NCBI GenBank assembly: GCA_903848955.1
Contig: CAINHS010000003.1
Location: forward strand, 1 to 64,000
Reading direction: 5' to 3'
Origin: an uncultured beta proteobacterium
GTDB taxonomy: Bacteria > Pseudomonadota > Gammaproteobacteria > Burkholderiales > Rhodocyclaceae
DNA: 64,000 bases
A program made the translations under genes and the position numbers. The notes under the pieces are model-generated. The model saw only the letters and a list, made by a program, of their open reading frames with translations. It was not told the origin of the DNA and did no database searches. Below are positions 55,118-63,717 of the stretch, piece after piece (within the stretch, counting starts at the first letter, position 1; the number at the start of each line of letters is the position of its first letter).

Positions 55118-55606
55118 ATGACGACCAAGCAACGCATCAACCTCCACGTTAACGGCAAGGCCTATGAGCGCGACGTCGAGCCGCGCCTGACCCTGGCCGA
55201 TTTTCTGCGCCACGAACTGCACCTCGGCGGCACCCATGTCGGCTGCGAACACGGCATTTGCGGCGTCTGCACGGTATTGATCGACGGCCGCTCGGCACGC
55301 TCCTGCCTGACCCTGGCAGTACAAGTCGACGGCGCCCAGGTGACGACGGTGGAAGGCTTGCGCAATCGCCAGACCGGTCAGCTGCATCCGATCCAGCAGG
55401 CCTTCGTAGACGCCCACGGGCTGCAATGCGGCTTCTGCACGCCGGGCTTCCTGATGACCACGCTGGAACTGCTCGGCGAGAATCCGGATCCCTCGACAGA
55501 GGAGATCAAGGAAGCCCTGGGCGGCAACCTCTGCCGCTGCACCGGCTACGAGAGCATCCTCGCCTCGGTGCGCCTGGCAGCCGAGCGCATGCGCGCCGGC
55601 GGCTGA
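55118..55606 (+). CDS. Molybdenum hydroxylase 2Fe-2S small subunit (CoxS-like)
   Basis: A 162-residue iron-sulfur subunit. The first cluster is plant-ferredoxin type: Cys in HVGCEHGICGVCTVL plus a fourth Cys in SARSCLTLAV. The second, all-helical cluster uses GLQCGFCTPGFLM and GNLCRCTGYESI. The start is ATG 55118 (MTTKQRINLHVNGKAYER) with a TAGGAA site upstream; a TTG two codons earlier is also possible. It connects the molybdenum centre with FAD. It lies between the medium and large subunit genes. Confidence 0.94.
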   Translation: MTTKQRINLHVNGKAYERDVEPRLTLADFLRHELHLGGTHVGCEHGICGVCTVLIDGRSARSCLTLAVQVDGAQVTTVEGLRNRQTGQLHPIQQAFVDAHGLQCGFCTPGFLMTTLELLGENPDPSTEEIKEALGGNLCRCTGYESILASVRLAAERMRAGG

Positions 55607-55622
55607 TCAACAAGGGCATATC

Positions 55623-58031
55623 ATGGCTATCGAGATTCCCAAGCTACCGGAACACATGCACAGCGGCGCCACCCGCTTCATCGGCAGGGACGTCAAGCGC
55701 GTCGAGGATCCGGCCCTGGTGTCGGGTACGGTGGAGTTCATCGACAACCTGGACATCCCGGGCATGCTGCATTGTGCGATCCTGCGCAGCCCGCATCCGC
55801 ACGCCCGCGTGCTCAAGGTCGATACCAGTGCAGCGGAAGCGCTTGAAGGCGTGGCCGCAGTGCTCACCGGCGAGGACGCCAGGCGCTGGAGCAATCCCGC
55901 CTACACCGCGCCCGAGGGCTGGGGCGCCTACTGCGTGGCCGTCGACAAGGTGCGCTTCGTCGGCGAACCGGTAGCGGCGGTGGCGGCGGAAAACCGCTAT
56001 ATCGCCGAAGACGCACTCGAACTGATCCGCGTCGAATACGAACTGCTGCCGCCGCTGGCGACCCCGCAAGCGGCCATGGCGCCGGGCGCGCCCGTACTTT
56101 TCGAAGCACACGACAGCAACGTGGTGCAAAGCCGCGTCTACAACTGGGGCGAAGTGGATCGCCTCTTCGCCGAGGCCGACCATGTGGTCAGCAACAGCTT
56201 CCGCTGGAACCGGGTCGGTGCCAATCCGACCGAGACTTTCGGCTGCATCTGCCAGTGGGACCTCGCCGAAAACAGCCTGACGGTCCACGGCGCCTACCAG
56301 ACGCCGCGCTTCTGGGTGGCCGCCCGCGCCATGGCGCTCAATCTGCCCAGCAACAAGGTGCGCATCGTCAGCCATCCCATGGGCGGCTCCTTCGGCGGCA
56401 AGGGCGGCCCGCGCGGCACCGACATCTCGGCCCTGCTCTCGCGCAAGAGCGAAGGCCGGCCGGTGAAGTACATCGAAGACCGCATGGAATACCTGATCGC
56501 CGGCTTCAGCCAGTCCTGGGACCGTCACTACGAGGCCTCCCTGGCGGTGAAAGCCGACGGCACCGTGACCGGCTTCAAGGTCAGGCTCATCGATGATCAG
56601 GGCGCCGGCACCGAGGGCTGGGGCACCATATCGGTAGCCAAGCCGCTGGCGGCCTTCACCGGTCCCTACCGCATCGAAGCGGCGCGCTATGACACCGTTC
56701 TGGTCGCCACCAACCGCGCGCCGAGCGGCGCTTACCGCGGCTACGGTCCACCACCGCATTTCCTCGTGCTCGAGTCGCTGATGGACATGACGGCGCGCAA
56801 GCTGGCGATCGACCCCGCCGAGTTGCGGCGGCGCAACTACCTGCGCCCCGAGCAGTTCCCCTACACGACGCCCGCCGGCAACGAATACGACAGCGGCAAC
56901 TATGAAGCGGTGCTCGACAAGCTGCTGGCCATGGCCGACTACCGCGGTCTGCGCGAGGAGCAAAGCCGCGCCCGCGCCGCAGGCCGCCTGATCGGCATCG
57001 GCGTCGCCAGCACGGTCGAGCCGGGCGTGTTTGACTGGAACGCCTACGCCACCGTCGGCGTACCGGGGATAGGCGTGCCCGAGGGCGTCAAGCTGGCCTT
57101 CGATGTCTTCGGCAATCTCACCGTCGTGGTCGGCTTCACCCTGCAGGGCCAGGGCCAATACACCGTCGCCGCCCAGATCGCCGCCGACTACTGGGGCATG
57201 GACTTCAATGCCGTGAAGGTGACGACGGCGGCGACCGATGTGACCCCGCCGCACTTCGGCCCGGGCGGCAGCCGTCTCGGCGTAGCCATTGCCGGCGCCG
57301 TGCTCGGCGCCAGCCAGAAACTCGAAGACTTGTTCTGCTGCGTCGTCGCCCATGTCATGCAGACCCAACCCGACCAGGTCGAATTGATGGACGGCCGGCT
57401 GCGCCTGAAACAGAATCCGGCGGTAGGCATGAGCGTCGCCGAGGTCGCCGGCCTGATGCTGTCGCGTGCCGACCTGCTGCCGCCGGGCGTCGAACCCTGC
57501 CCCGAGGCCACTTATGTGTGGACCGCACCGAATCGCACCATGCCCGACGAGGAAGGCCGCTGCCGTTCCTACCTGACGGCGGCCAACGCCACGCACCTGG
57601 TGATGCTGGAGATCGACCGCGAAACCGGGCGCACCGACATCCTCAAGTACTTCATCGTCGACGACTGCGGCACCCGCCTCAATCCGGGCAACCTGGAAGG
57701 CCAGTTGCAAGGCGCCCTGGCCCAGGGCGTGGGCGCAGCCCTGTATGAAGAATACGTCTACAGCGATGACGCGCAACCGCTGGTCACGACGTACGTCGAC
57801 TACCTGATTCCGACGATCCACGAGATCCCCATGGCGAAGAAGGATTTCGTCGTCACGCCCTCGCCCTTCACGCCGTTGGGCGCCAAGGGCTGCGGCGAAG
57901 GAGCGATGCACACCACGCCGGCGGTGATCCACTGCGCGGTCAACGATGCCCTCGCACCCCTCGGGCTGGAGATTCGCGAGACGCCGGCTTCACCGCGGCG
58001 CCTGTGGCAATTGCTGCACCAGGCAAAATAG
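55623..58031 (+). CDS. Molybdenum hydroxylase large subunit (xanthine-oxidase family, non-CO-dehydrogenase type)
   Basis: An 802-residue molybdopterin-cytosine-dinucleotide-type subunit. Visible are the N-terminal RFIGRDVKRVEDPALVSGTV, the HPMGGSFGGKGGPRGTD cofactor motif, and the catalytic Glu in PLGAKGCGEGAM near the C-terminus. The active-site loop reads APSGAYRGYGPPP: it lacks the Cys of true CO dehydrogenase (AYRCSFR) and resembles aldehyde-oxidase-like enzymes. It should hydroxylate a carbon using water. In this cluster it could act on ring A, like the 1-testosterone hydratase/dehydrogenase AtcABC of anaerobic steroid degraders, which belongs to the same family; this is inference, not seen in sequence. 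The stop overlaps the next start by one base. Confidence 0.9.
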   Translation: MAIEIPKLPEHMHSGATRFIGRDVKRVEDPALVSGTVEFIDNLDIPGMLHCAILRSPHPHARVLKVDTSAAEALEGVAAVLTGEDARRWSNPAYTAPEGWGAYCVAVDKVRFVGEPVAAVAAENRYIAEDALELIRVEYELLPPLATPQAAMAPGAPVLFEAHDSNVVQSRVYNWGEVDRLFAEADHVVSNSFRWNRVGANPTETFGCICQWDLAENSLTVHGAYQTPRFWVAARAMALNLPSNKVRIVSHPMGGSFGGKGGPRGTDISALLSRKSEGRPVKYIEDRMEYLIAGFSQSWDRHYEASLAVKADGTVTGFKVRLIDDQGAGTEGWGTISVAKPLAAFTGPYRIEAARYDTVLVATNRAPSGAYRGYGPPPHFLVLESLMDMTARKLAIDPAELRRRNYLRPEQFPYTTPAGNEYDSGNYEAVLDKLLAMADYRGLREEQSRARAAGRLIGIGVASTVEPGVFDWNAYATVGVPGIGVPEGVKLAFDVFGNLTVVVGFTLQGQGQYTVAAQIAADYWGMDFNAVKVTTAATDVTPPHFGPGGSRLGVAIAGAVLGASQKLEDLFCCVVAHVMQTQPDQVELMDGRLRLKQNPAVGMSVAEVAGLMLSRADLLPPGVEPCPEATYVWTAPNRTMPDEEGRCRSYLTAANATHLVMLEIDRETGRTDILKYFIVDDCGTRLNPGNLEGQLQGALAQGVGAALYEEYVYSDDAQPLVTTYVDYLIPTIHEIPMAKKDFVVTPSPFTPLGAKGCGEGAMHTTPAVIHCAVNDALAPLGLEIRETPASPRRLWQLLHQAK

Positions 58032-59098
58032 TGCTGCGCCTGGAAACGGGCCTGCTCGCCCCGGAAGGCGGGCAATACGCCGGGCAGGGCCAGCCGCGCC
58101 TGGAACTGGCGACCTTTGCCAGGAATGCCGCCGAACTGGAAGCGCTCGGCTTCGACAACCTGGGCATGCCCGAGGCCGGCCACGATCCCTTCCTGCCGCT
58201 GGCGATTGCAGCCGAACACACGCAGCGCGTGCAACTGGCCACCAACGTCGCCATCGCCTTTCCGCGCAGCCCGATGGTTACGGCACAGGCCGCGTGGGAC
58301 CTGCAGGGCCTTTCGCGCGGCCGCTTCAGCCTGGGACTCGGCACGCAGGTCAAGGGGCACAACGAACGCCGCTACGGCACGGCCTGGCCGAGCGCGCCGG
58401 GGCCGCGCATGCGCGACTATTTCCTCTGCCTGAAAGCCATCTTCGCCAGCTTCCAGAACCCTGCCGAGCCGACCTATTTCGAGGGCGAGCACTACCGCTT
58501 CACGCTGCTGCCGCCCTTCTTCAATCCGGGCCCGATCGAGTGGCCGCAGGTGCCGTTGTACACCGCAGCCGTCAATCCCTACATGGCCAGGCTGGCCGGG
58601 GAACTCTGCGACGGTCTGCGCCTGCACCCGGTCGCCACCTTCCGCTACACGCGCGAAGTGCTAATGCCGGCCATCGCCGAAGGCGCTGCCAGAGCCGGAC
58701 GCGACTTGTCGGCCTTCGACCTGATCGGCGAGCCTTTCACCGCCCTCGGACGCACTGAGGCGGACGTAGCCGTGGCCCGCGAAGAGGTGCGCAAGCAGAT
58801 CGCCTTCTACGCCTCGACCCGCTCCTACCACCCGGTCCTCGCCCATCACGGCTGGGAAGACATCGGCATGCAGCTGCACAGGCATTCCGTCGCCGGCGAG
58901 TGGGAGAAGATGCCGGCGCTGATCACCGACGCCATGCTCGATGAATGGGTGCTGTGCGGCACCTACGACCAGCTGGGCGAGATCATCAAGCGCAGGGCGG
59001 GCGGACTTTACCGCAGCATCGTCCTGCTGTTTCCTGCCGACGTACGCAAAGATGCCGGCCTGATGCGCGAGATCGTCAATCGCGTGCATGCCGTTTGA
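58031..59098 (+). CDS. Luciferase-like (LLM) oxidoreductase, second copy
   Basis: A 355-residue luciferase-superfamily TIM barrel. The GTG at 58031-58033 overlaps the last base of the upstream stop codon, suggesting coupled translation; a GTG at 58004 is an alternative. Shared blocks with the protein at 45358-46374 include LEALGFDNLGMPEAGHDPFL, RVQLATNVAIAFPRSPMV and LSRGRFSLGLGTQVKGHNER, so they are paralogues. The C-terminal half has VLAHHGWEDIGMQLHRHS and LITDAMLDEWVLCGTYDQLG. Coupling to the molybdenum hydroxylase suggests sequential steps on the same intermediate. Cofactor (F420 or FMN) unknown. Confidence 0.82.
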   Translation: MLRLETGLLAPEGGQYAGQGQPRLELATFARNAAELEALGFDNLGMPEAGHDPFLPLAIAAEHTQRVQLATNVAIAFPRSPMVTAQAAWDLQGLSRGRFSLGLGTQVKGHNERRYGTAWPSAPGPRMRDYFLCLKAIFASFQNPAEPTYFEGEHYRFTLLPPFFNPGPIEWPQVPLYTAAVNPYMARLAGELCDGLRLHPVATFRYTREVLMPAIAEGAARAGRDLSAFDLIGEPFTALGRTEADVAVAREEVRKQIAFYASTRSYHPVLAHHGWEDIGMQLHRHSVAGEWEKMPALITDAMLDEWVLCGTYDQLGEIIKRRAGGLYRSIVLLFPADVRKDAGLMREIVNRVHAV

Positions 59099-59118
59099 GC
59101 CATGAACTGGAGCAATCC

Positions 59119-60375
59119 GTGAGCGAACCAAGCAATCCACACGCCGCAGGCCCCCTCGCCGGTCTGCGCGTACTCGACCTGTCCACCATGCTGGCCGGCC
59201 CTTACGGCGCCACCCTGATGGGCGACCTGGGCGCCGACGTGATCAAGATCGAGTCCCACTATGGCGACGAGAGCCGCCATCTGGGGCCGTTGCGCGGCGA
59301 CCAGCGCGGTCCCTATCTCAGCCTCAACCGCAGCAAGCGCGACCTGGTGCTGGACCTGCAGCAGCCTGATGCGCAGGAAATATTTGCGCGCATCGCCGCG
59401 ACCGCCGACGTCCTCGTAACCAATGTGCGCGAACCGGCGCTCACCAGGCTCGGCATCAACTACGAGCAGGTCAAGGCCCACAAGCCCGACATCATCTGGA
59501 TCCGCGTCACCGGCTTCGGTCCCGATGGCCCCTACGCCGGTCGTCCCTGCATCGACTTCCTCGCCCAGGGCTACACCGGCGTCCTGACGCTCAACGGCGA
59601 TCCCGCCGGCCCCGCCGTGCGCACCGGCTTTCCGGCGGTTGACGTGATGACCTCGCTGCTGGTGTCCAACGCCGCCCTCGCCGCCCTGCGCGTGCGCGAC
59701 AAGACCGGCGCCGGCCAGCGCATCGAGGTCTCGCTGCTCGATGCGACCATGCACGCCCAGGCCAGTTCCATCGGCACCTACCTCGCCACCGGCGACAAGC
59801 CGGTGCGTACCGGCAACCGCAGCCTCTACTTCGCGCCCTCCGGCGTGTACCCGACGCGCGACGGCAGGCAGGTGGTGATCACCACCCCCGGCGAGAAGTT
59901 CTTCCCCCACATCTGCCGCGCCCTCGGCACCGACTGGGACACCGACGAGCGCTTCCACGACATCGCCGCGCGACTGAAGAATCAGGACGAACTGGATCGC
60001 GTCATGGCCGAGCGCACCTGCCAGTTCGACCGCGAGGAACTGGTCGAGCGCCTGATCGCCGCCGACGTGCTGACGGCACCGATCAACGAGGTCGAAGACG
60101 TGGTCAAGGACCCGCAGATCCTGCACAACAAGATGCTGGTGCCGGTGCAGCATCCGGAGCTGGGCGAGTTCACCGTTACCGGCGTCCCGATCCGCTTTTA
60201 CGGCACGCCGGCCAGCGTCAAGAAGCATCCGCCGATGCTCGGCGAACACACCCGGGAAATCCTCGCGGAAGTGGGCTACGCAGAAGCCGACATCGAGGCC
60301 ATGATGGCCAAGGGCCTGGTCGCCGACCGTGCCGAAATGCTGCGACTGAAAGCCGCGCGGCGGGCAAAAAAATAG
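59119..60375 (+). CDS. CaiB/BaiF-type (class III) CoA transferase
   Basis: A 418-residue CoA transferase. The N-terminus has LAGLRVLDLSTMLAGPYGAT with LMGDLGADVIKIES; the catalytic Asp is Asp175 in RTGFPAVDVMTSLL. The racemase signature GHDINY is absent (it reads RPCIDFLAQGYTG), so it should transfer CoA between acids rather than racemise. The start is GTG 59119-59121 with a GGAG site seven bases upstream. The relatives BaiF/CaiB exchange CoA on bile-acid or carnitine esters; a steroid acid is a reasonable substrate. It follows the luciferase-like gene by 20 bp and ends at a terminator hairpin. Confidence 0.88.
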   Translation: MSEPSNPHAAGPLAGLRVLDLSTMLAGPYGATLMGDLGADVIKIESHYGDESRHLGPLRGDQRGPYLSLNRSKRDLVLDLQQPDAQEIFARIAATADVLVTNVREPALTRLGINYEQVKAHKPDIIWIRVTGFGPDGPYAGRPCIDFLAQGYTGVLTLNGDPAGPAVRTGFPAVDVMTSLLVSNAALAALRVRDKTGAGQRIEVSLLDATMHAQASSIGTYLATGDKPVRTGNRSLYFAPSGVYPTRDGRQVVITTPGEKFFPHICRALGTDWDTDERFHDIAARLKNQDELDRVMAERTCQFDREELVERLIAADVLTAPINEVEDVVKDPQILHNKMLVPVQHPELGEFTVTGVPIRFYGTPASVKKHPPMLGEHTREILAEVGYAEADIEAMMAKGLVADRAEMLRLKAARRAKK

Positions 60376-60393
60376 CGGGCGCAGGGCGCCCGC
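60375..60393. terminator. Bidirectional intrinsic terminator
   Basis: Hairpin with perfect arms GCGGGCGC (60375-60382) and GCGCCCGC (60386-60393), three-base loop, between convergent genes. On the minus strand it is followed by ATTTTTTTG, a good U-tract, so it should end the KstD-like transcript; on the plus strand the T-run is poor. Confidence 0.75.
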
Positions 60394-60415
60394 CATTTCC
60401 TGCAGCCGACCGGCT

Positions 60416-62092
60416 TCAGGATTTCGCCAGGTGATTGGCGGCGCGGAAACCGAACACCAGTCCGGGGCCGATGGTTGAGCCGGCACCGGCATAGGAACGT
60501 CCCAGGGCGGCGGCGGAATTGTTGCCGATGCAGTACAGGCCGGGAATCGTTTCACCCGCCTCATTCACCACCTGTGCATTCTCGGTGATTACCGGACCGC
60601 CCTTGGTGCCGGTATCGCTGGGCCACAGCTTGATAGCGTAGTAAGGCCCTTTGCCGATCGCCACCAGACAGGGATTGGGCTTGACCGCCTTGTTCGCCCA
60701 GTAGCGATCATGCACCGTGTCACCGCGGGCGAAATCCGGATCGACGCCGGTCTTGGCGTACTCGTTGTTCTTTTTCACCGACTCGGCGAGACCCGCCGCG
60801 TCCACGCCGATCTGGCGCGCAAGACCTTCCAGGGTATCGTCCTTGAAGACGAAATCGCCCCACCACTCCTTTGGGATCTTGGCATCGGGCATGATCACGC
60901 CCGGCAGGATGGTGCCGTGCGGGCAATCCTTGCGGAAGGTGGCATCGAATACCGTGAAGGCCGGAATGCCGCCGCCGTTCCTGACGTGGTCTTCATACAT
61001 GGCGAGCTGGAAGCGGTCGTAGGAGAGGGCCTCGTTGAGAAAGCGCTTGCCCTGCTTGTTCACGACGATGAAGCCGCCCAGTCCCCGTTCCGAAAATACC
61101 GGCTGCTGTCCCTGCGGCGACGCGGGCGAAGGCACCGAAGGCACGCCCCAGGTCTGATTCATGTTGCCGAGCTTGGCGCCGATGGCCTGCGCCGCCCGGA
61201 TGGTGTCGCCGGTGTTGTTCAACCTGGGGGTCGATGACCATTCCTGGCGACTCGGCTGCGGCAGGTACTGGTCGCGCATTTCCTGGTTGCGCTCGAAACC
61301 GCCGGCCGCAAGGATCACGCCGCGCCTGGCGCGCAAGGTGACCGGCTTGCCGTCGCGGCGGGCGACGACGCCCTGGACCCGGCCGTTCTCATGCACCAGG
61401 GATTCCAGCGGACAGTTCAACCAGAGGGGGATATTGCGCTCCAGCATCGTGAAGCGCAGCGAACCGATCAGGGAATTGCCCAGGCACAGGCGGCGGTCGC
61501 GCTTGGTCTTGAAGCGCCAGGGCAGATCGAGGTAGTAGCGGGCAAAAGTGCGGATCGTGACCCACAGCCAGCCCGGCCCCTTGGTGGCCATGGTGTTGGC
61601 TTCGACGACACTCATGTTGATGCCCATCAGTTGCGTGCCCGGATGGGTCTCGCGCAGCTTGAACAATTCGTCGCCGAGCCGCGCGCCGTCGAAGGGCACC
61701 GGCTGCATGCTGCGGCCGCCGGGCTTGGCGCCGGGCATCTCCTGATAGTAGTCCGGGTATTCGGCGCAGACCTCGTAGCGCAGCGCGGTCTTCTCGTTGA
61801 CGTAGCGGACCATCTCCGGTCCGGACTCGAGATAGGCGCGCACCTTGGCATCGCTGCTGGTATCGCCCACGGCCGCCGTCAGGTAGGCGTAGGCGCTGTC
61901 GTAGTCATCCGGCATCTGGCCGTTCAAGGGAATCCACAGCACGCCGCCCGAGGTGGCGGTGGTACCGCCGTACTGGTCGCTCTTCTCGATGACCAGCACC
62001 GAAAGGCCGAGATCGGCCGCGCGCACCGCGGACAGCAGCGCCCCGCCGCCCGAACCGACGACGATCACATCGAATTCCTGCTGATTAGTCAT
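60416..62092 (-). CDS. 3-ketosteroid dehydrogenase-like flavoprotein (KstD family)
   Basis: A 558-residue FAD protein starting MTNQQEFDVIVVGSGGGALL (ATG 62090-62092, ribosome-binding site GGAAG). Next come the KstD-type segments VLVIEKSDQYGGTTATSGG with VLWIPLN, RARRGVILAAGGFERNQEMR, and the C-terminal GPYYAIKLWPSDTGTKGG and SYAGAGSTIGPGLVFGFRAA. These closely follow 3-ketosteroid delta1-dehydrogenases and delta4(5alpha)-dehydrogenases. It probably desaturates ring A of a 3-oxo steroid; which bond cannot be decided by eye. A dyad site lies 154-169 bp upstream of its start, in the region shared with the divergent CoA-transferase gene. Confidence 0.88.
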   Translation of the reverse strand: MTNQQEFDVIVVGSGGGALLSAVRAADLGLSVLVIEKSDQYGGTTATSGGVLWIPLNGQMPDDYDSAYAYLTAAVGDTSSDAKVRAYLESGPEMVRYVNEKTALRYEVCAEYPDYYQEMPGAKPGGRSMQPVPFDGARLGDELFKLRETHPGTQLMGINMSVVEANTMATKGPGWLWVTIRTFARYYLDLPWRFKTKRDRRLCLGNSLIGSLRFTMLERNIPLWLNCPLESLVHENGRVQGVVARRDGKPVTLRARRGVILAAGGFERNQEMRDQYLPQPSRQEWSSTPRLNNTGDTIRAAQAIGAKLGNMNQTWGVPSVPSPASPQGQQPVFSERGLGGFIVVNKQGKRFLNEALSYDRFQLAMYEDHVRNGGGIPAFTVFDATFRKDCPHGTILPGVIMPDAKIPKEWWGDFVFKDDTLEGLARQIGVDAAGLAESVKKNNEYAKTGVDPDFARGDTVHDRYWANKAVKPNPCLVAIGKGPYYAIKLWPSDTGTKGGPVITENAQVVNEAGETIPGLYCIGNNSAAALGRSYAGAGSTIGPGLVFGFRAANHLAKS

Positions 62093-62245
62093 GACCGGCT
62101 TCCTTCCACGATTGGCAAATTGCTTGACGACAGGAACGCTGGCGGGCTTGCCGAAGGTTTGCAGCAAGGCTTTGCACGACAGGCAAGGCGGGCGTCACGG
62201 TGAGGATTTATCCGGAGCATTGTATTGGGACGCAGTGTGATGAAA

Positions 62246-62261
62246 TCGTCTGATCGGACTA
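62246..62261 (-). promoter_or_regulatory. Candidate operator, recurring dyad (site 7)
   Basis: Minus strand TAGTCCGATCAGACGA, exact match to the recurring consensus. It lies between the divergent KstD-like gene (start 62092) and CoA-transferase gene (start 62311), so it can serve both. Confidence 0.55.
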
Positions 62262-62310
62262 ACACGGACCAACACTTGATATTGCCCGGCGATTTCTCTA
62301 CTGTGCAGCG

Positions 62311-63717
62311 GTGATCCCCGACTGCGACGCGCGCCCACTGCTGCCCGACACTCCCTGCCGCCTGGAGGGAACCGGTGCCGCCAGCGACTATGCCCATGTA
62401 CTGCTATCGACCCTGGGGGCAAGCGTGGTGCGCGGCACCGCTGCCGCCGATGAGCATCCGGCACTGGCCTGGGCACGCTGCGGGCTGATGGCCCTGACGG
62501 GAAGCGCAGCGGGGGAGGCGCGGATGTGTCCGGCGCCGCTGGCCTCATGTGCCGACGGCGTCATCAAGGCCATCGCAGCAATCGCCGCAGCCGGCAGCTT
62601 GCACCTGCCGCCATCCGGTGCGGCGCTGCTGGGCGAGCGCGCCGCCATCGCCGGGCTGCGACGCCAGGGGGCGAGTTCGCCGGGAGGCAGTTGCCGGCTG
62701 CTGCCCGCCAGAGACGGCTGCCTGGCCCTGAACCTGGCCCGCAGCGCCGACTGGGCGCTGCTTCCGGCCTGGCTGGAAAGCGATGTGGCCGCCACCTGGG
62801 ACGCCGTCGCCGCGGCAGTCGCCGGGCGCACGACGGCAGCGCTGCTGCAACGCGGACGCCTGATGGGGCTGGCGCTGGCCGTTGCCGGCCAGCCCGGCGC
62901 GCAGGCGCCGGCCTGGCTCGAGGTCGAGCACTTCAGCGCCAACGACCTGCGGCACGTCGCGGCAGCACCACTGGTCATCGATCTCTCGTCGCTGTGGGCC
63001 GGCCCGCTTTGCTCGCATCTGCTGCAGGCGCTCGGCGCGAGAGTGGTCAAGGTCGAAAGCCTGCAGCGCCCCGACGGCGCACGGCAGGGCCCGCCAGCCT
63101 TCAACGATCTGCTCAACGCCGGCAAGCAGAGCCTGGCGCTCGACTTCGCTTGCGCTACCGACAGGGCCAGGCTGCGCCAGCTTCTGCTGCGCGCCGACAT
63201 CGTCATCGAAGGCTCCCGCCCGCGCGCCTTGCGGCAACTCGGCATCTGCGCCGAAGAACTGCTGGCGATGCGACCGGGCCTGACCTGGGTCAGCATCAGC
63301 GGCTACGGACGCGATGAACCCGAGGCCAACTGGGCGGCCTACGGCGACGACGCCGGAGTTGCCGCCGGGCTCTCCGGCCTGCTCCTGGAACTCACGGGAG
63401 AAGCCCTGATCTGCGGCGACGCGATCGCCGACCCGCTCACCGGCATGCACGCGGCGCTGGCCGCCTGGGCCAGCCATCGTGGCGGCGGCGGCAACTTGCT
63501 CAGCCTCAACCTGCGCGACGTCGTGGCGCACTGCGTCGCCTGTTCCCTGCCCGCAGCGGCGGCGGAGCGGCGCGCGCGCTGGCTGTCATGGAGCGCTCTG
63601 GCACAGCAGGCCGGCCTCGCCGAGACCCTGCCGCAGGCACGCCCGGCGGCGGGCGCGGCAAGGGCGCTGGGGGCCGACACGGCGTCAATCCTTGCCGGAC
63701 TGGGTATCCCATGCTGA
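62311..63717 (+). CDS. Two-module class III CoA-transferase-like protein
   Basis: A 468-residue protein starting at GTG 62311. Residues from about 218 on form a CaiB/BaiF N-terminal domain: LVIDLSSLWAGPLCSHLLQA, LGARVVKVESLQRPDG, ADIVIEGSRPRALRQLGI and WVSISGYG, with the catalytic Asp374 in ICGDAIADPLTGMHAALA. The first 210 residues are an extra, weakly similar half (SDYAHVLLSTLGASVVRG, LNLARSADWALLPAWL), so the domain order looks permuted or duplicated relative to ordinary CaiB proteins of about 400 residues. It is followed by an overlapping amidohydrolase gene. CoA transfer to a steroid acid is inferred. Confidence 0.75.
   Translation: MIPDCDARPLLPDTPCRLEGTGAASDYAHVLLSTLGASVVRGTAAADEHPALAWARCGLMALTGSAAGEARMCPAPLASCADGVIKAIAAIAAAGSLHLPPSGAALLGERAAIAGLRRQGASSPGGSCRLLPARDGCLALNLARSADWALLPAWLESDVAATWDAVAAAVAGRTTAALLQRGRLMGLALAVAGQPGAQAPAWLEVEHFSANDLRHVAAAPLVIDLSSLWAGPLCSHLLQALGARVVKVESLQRPDGARQGPPAFNDLLNAGKQSLALDFACATDRARLRQLLLRADIVIEGSRPRALRQLGICAEELLAMRPGLTWVSISGYGRDEPEANWAAYGDDAGVAAGLSGLLLELTGEALICGDAIADPLTGMHAALAAWASHRGGGGNLLSLNLRDVVAHCVACSLPAAAAERRARWLSWSALAQQAGLAETLPQARPAAGAARALGADTASILAGLGIPC

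Noticed and set aside
55623-58031. Aerobic CO dehydrogenase (CoxMSL)
   Set aside because: Gene order fits, but the active-site loop is AYRGYG without the Cys needed for CO oxidation.
59119-60375. Second alpha-methylacyl-CoA racemase
   Set aside because: The His/Asp signature GHDINY is missing (RPCIDFLAQ instead); it fits a CoA transferase.
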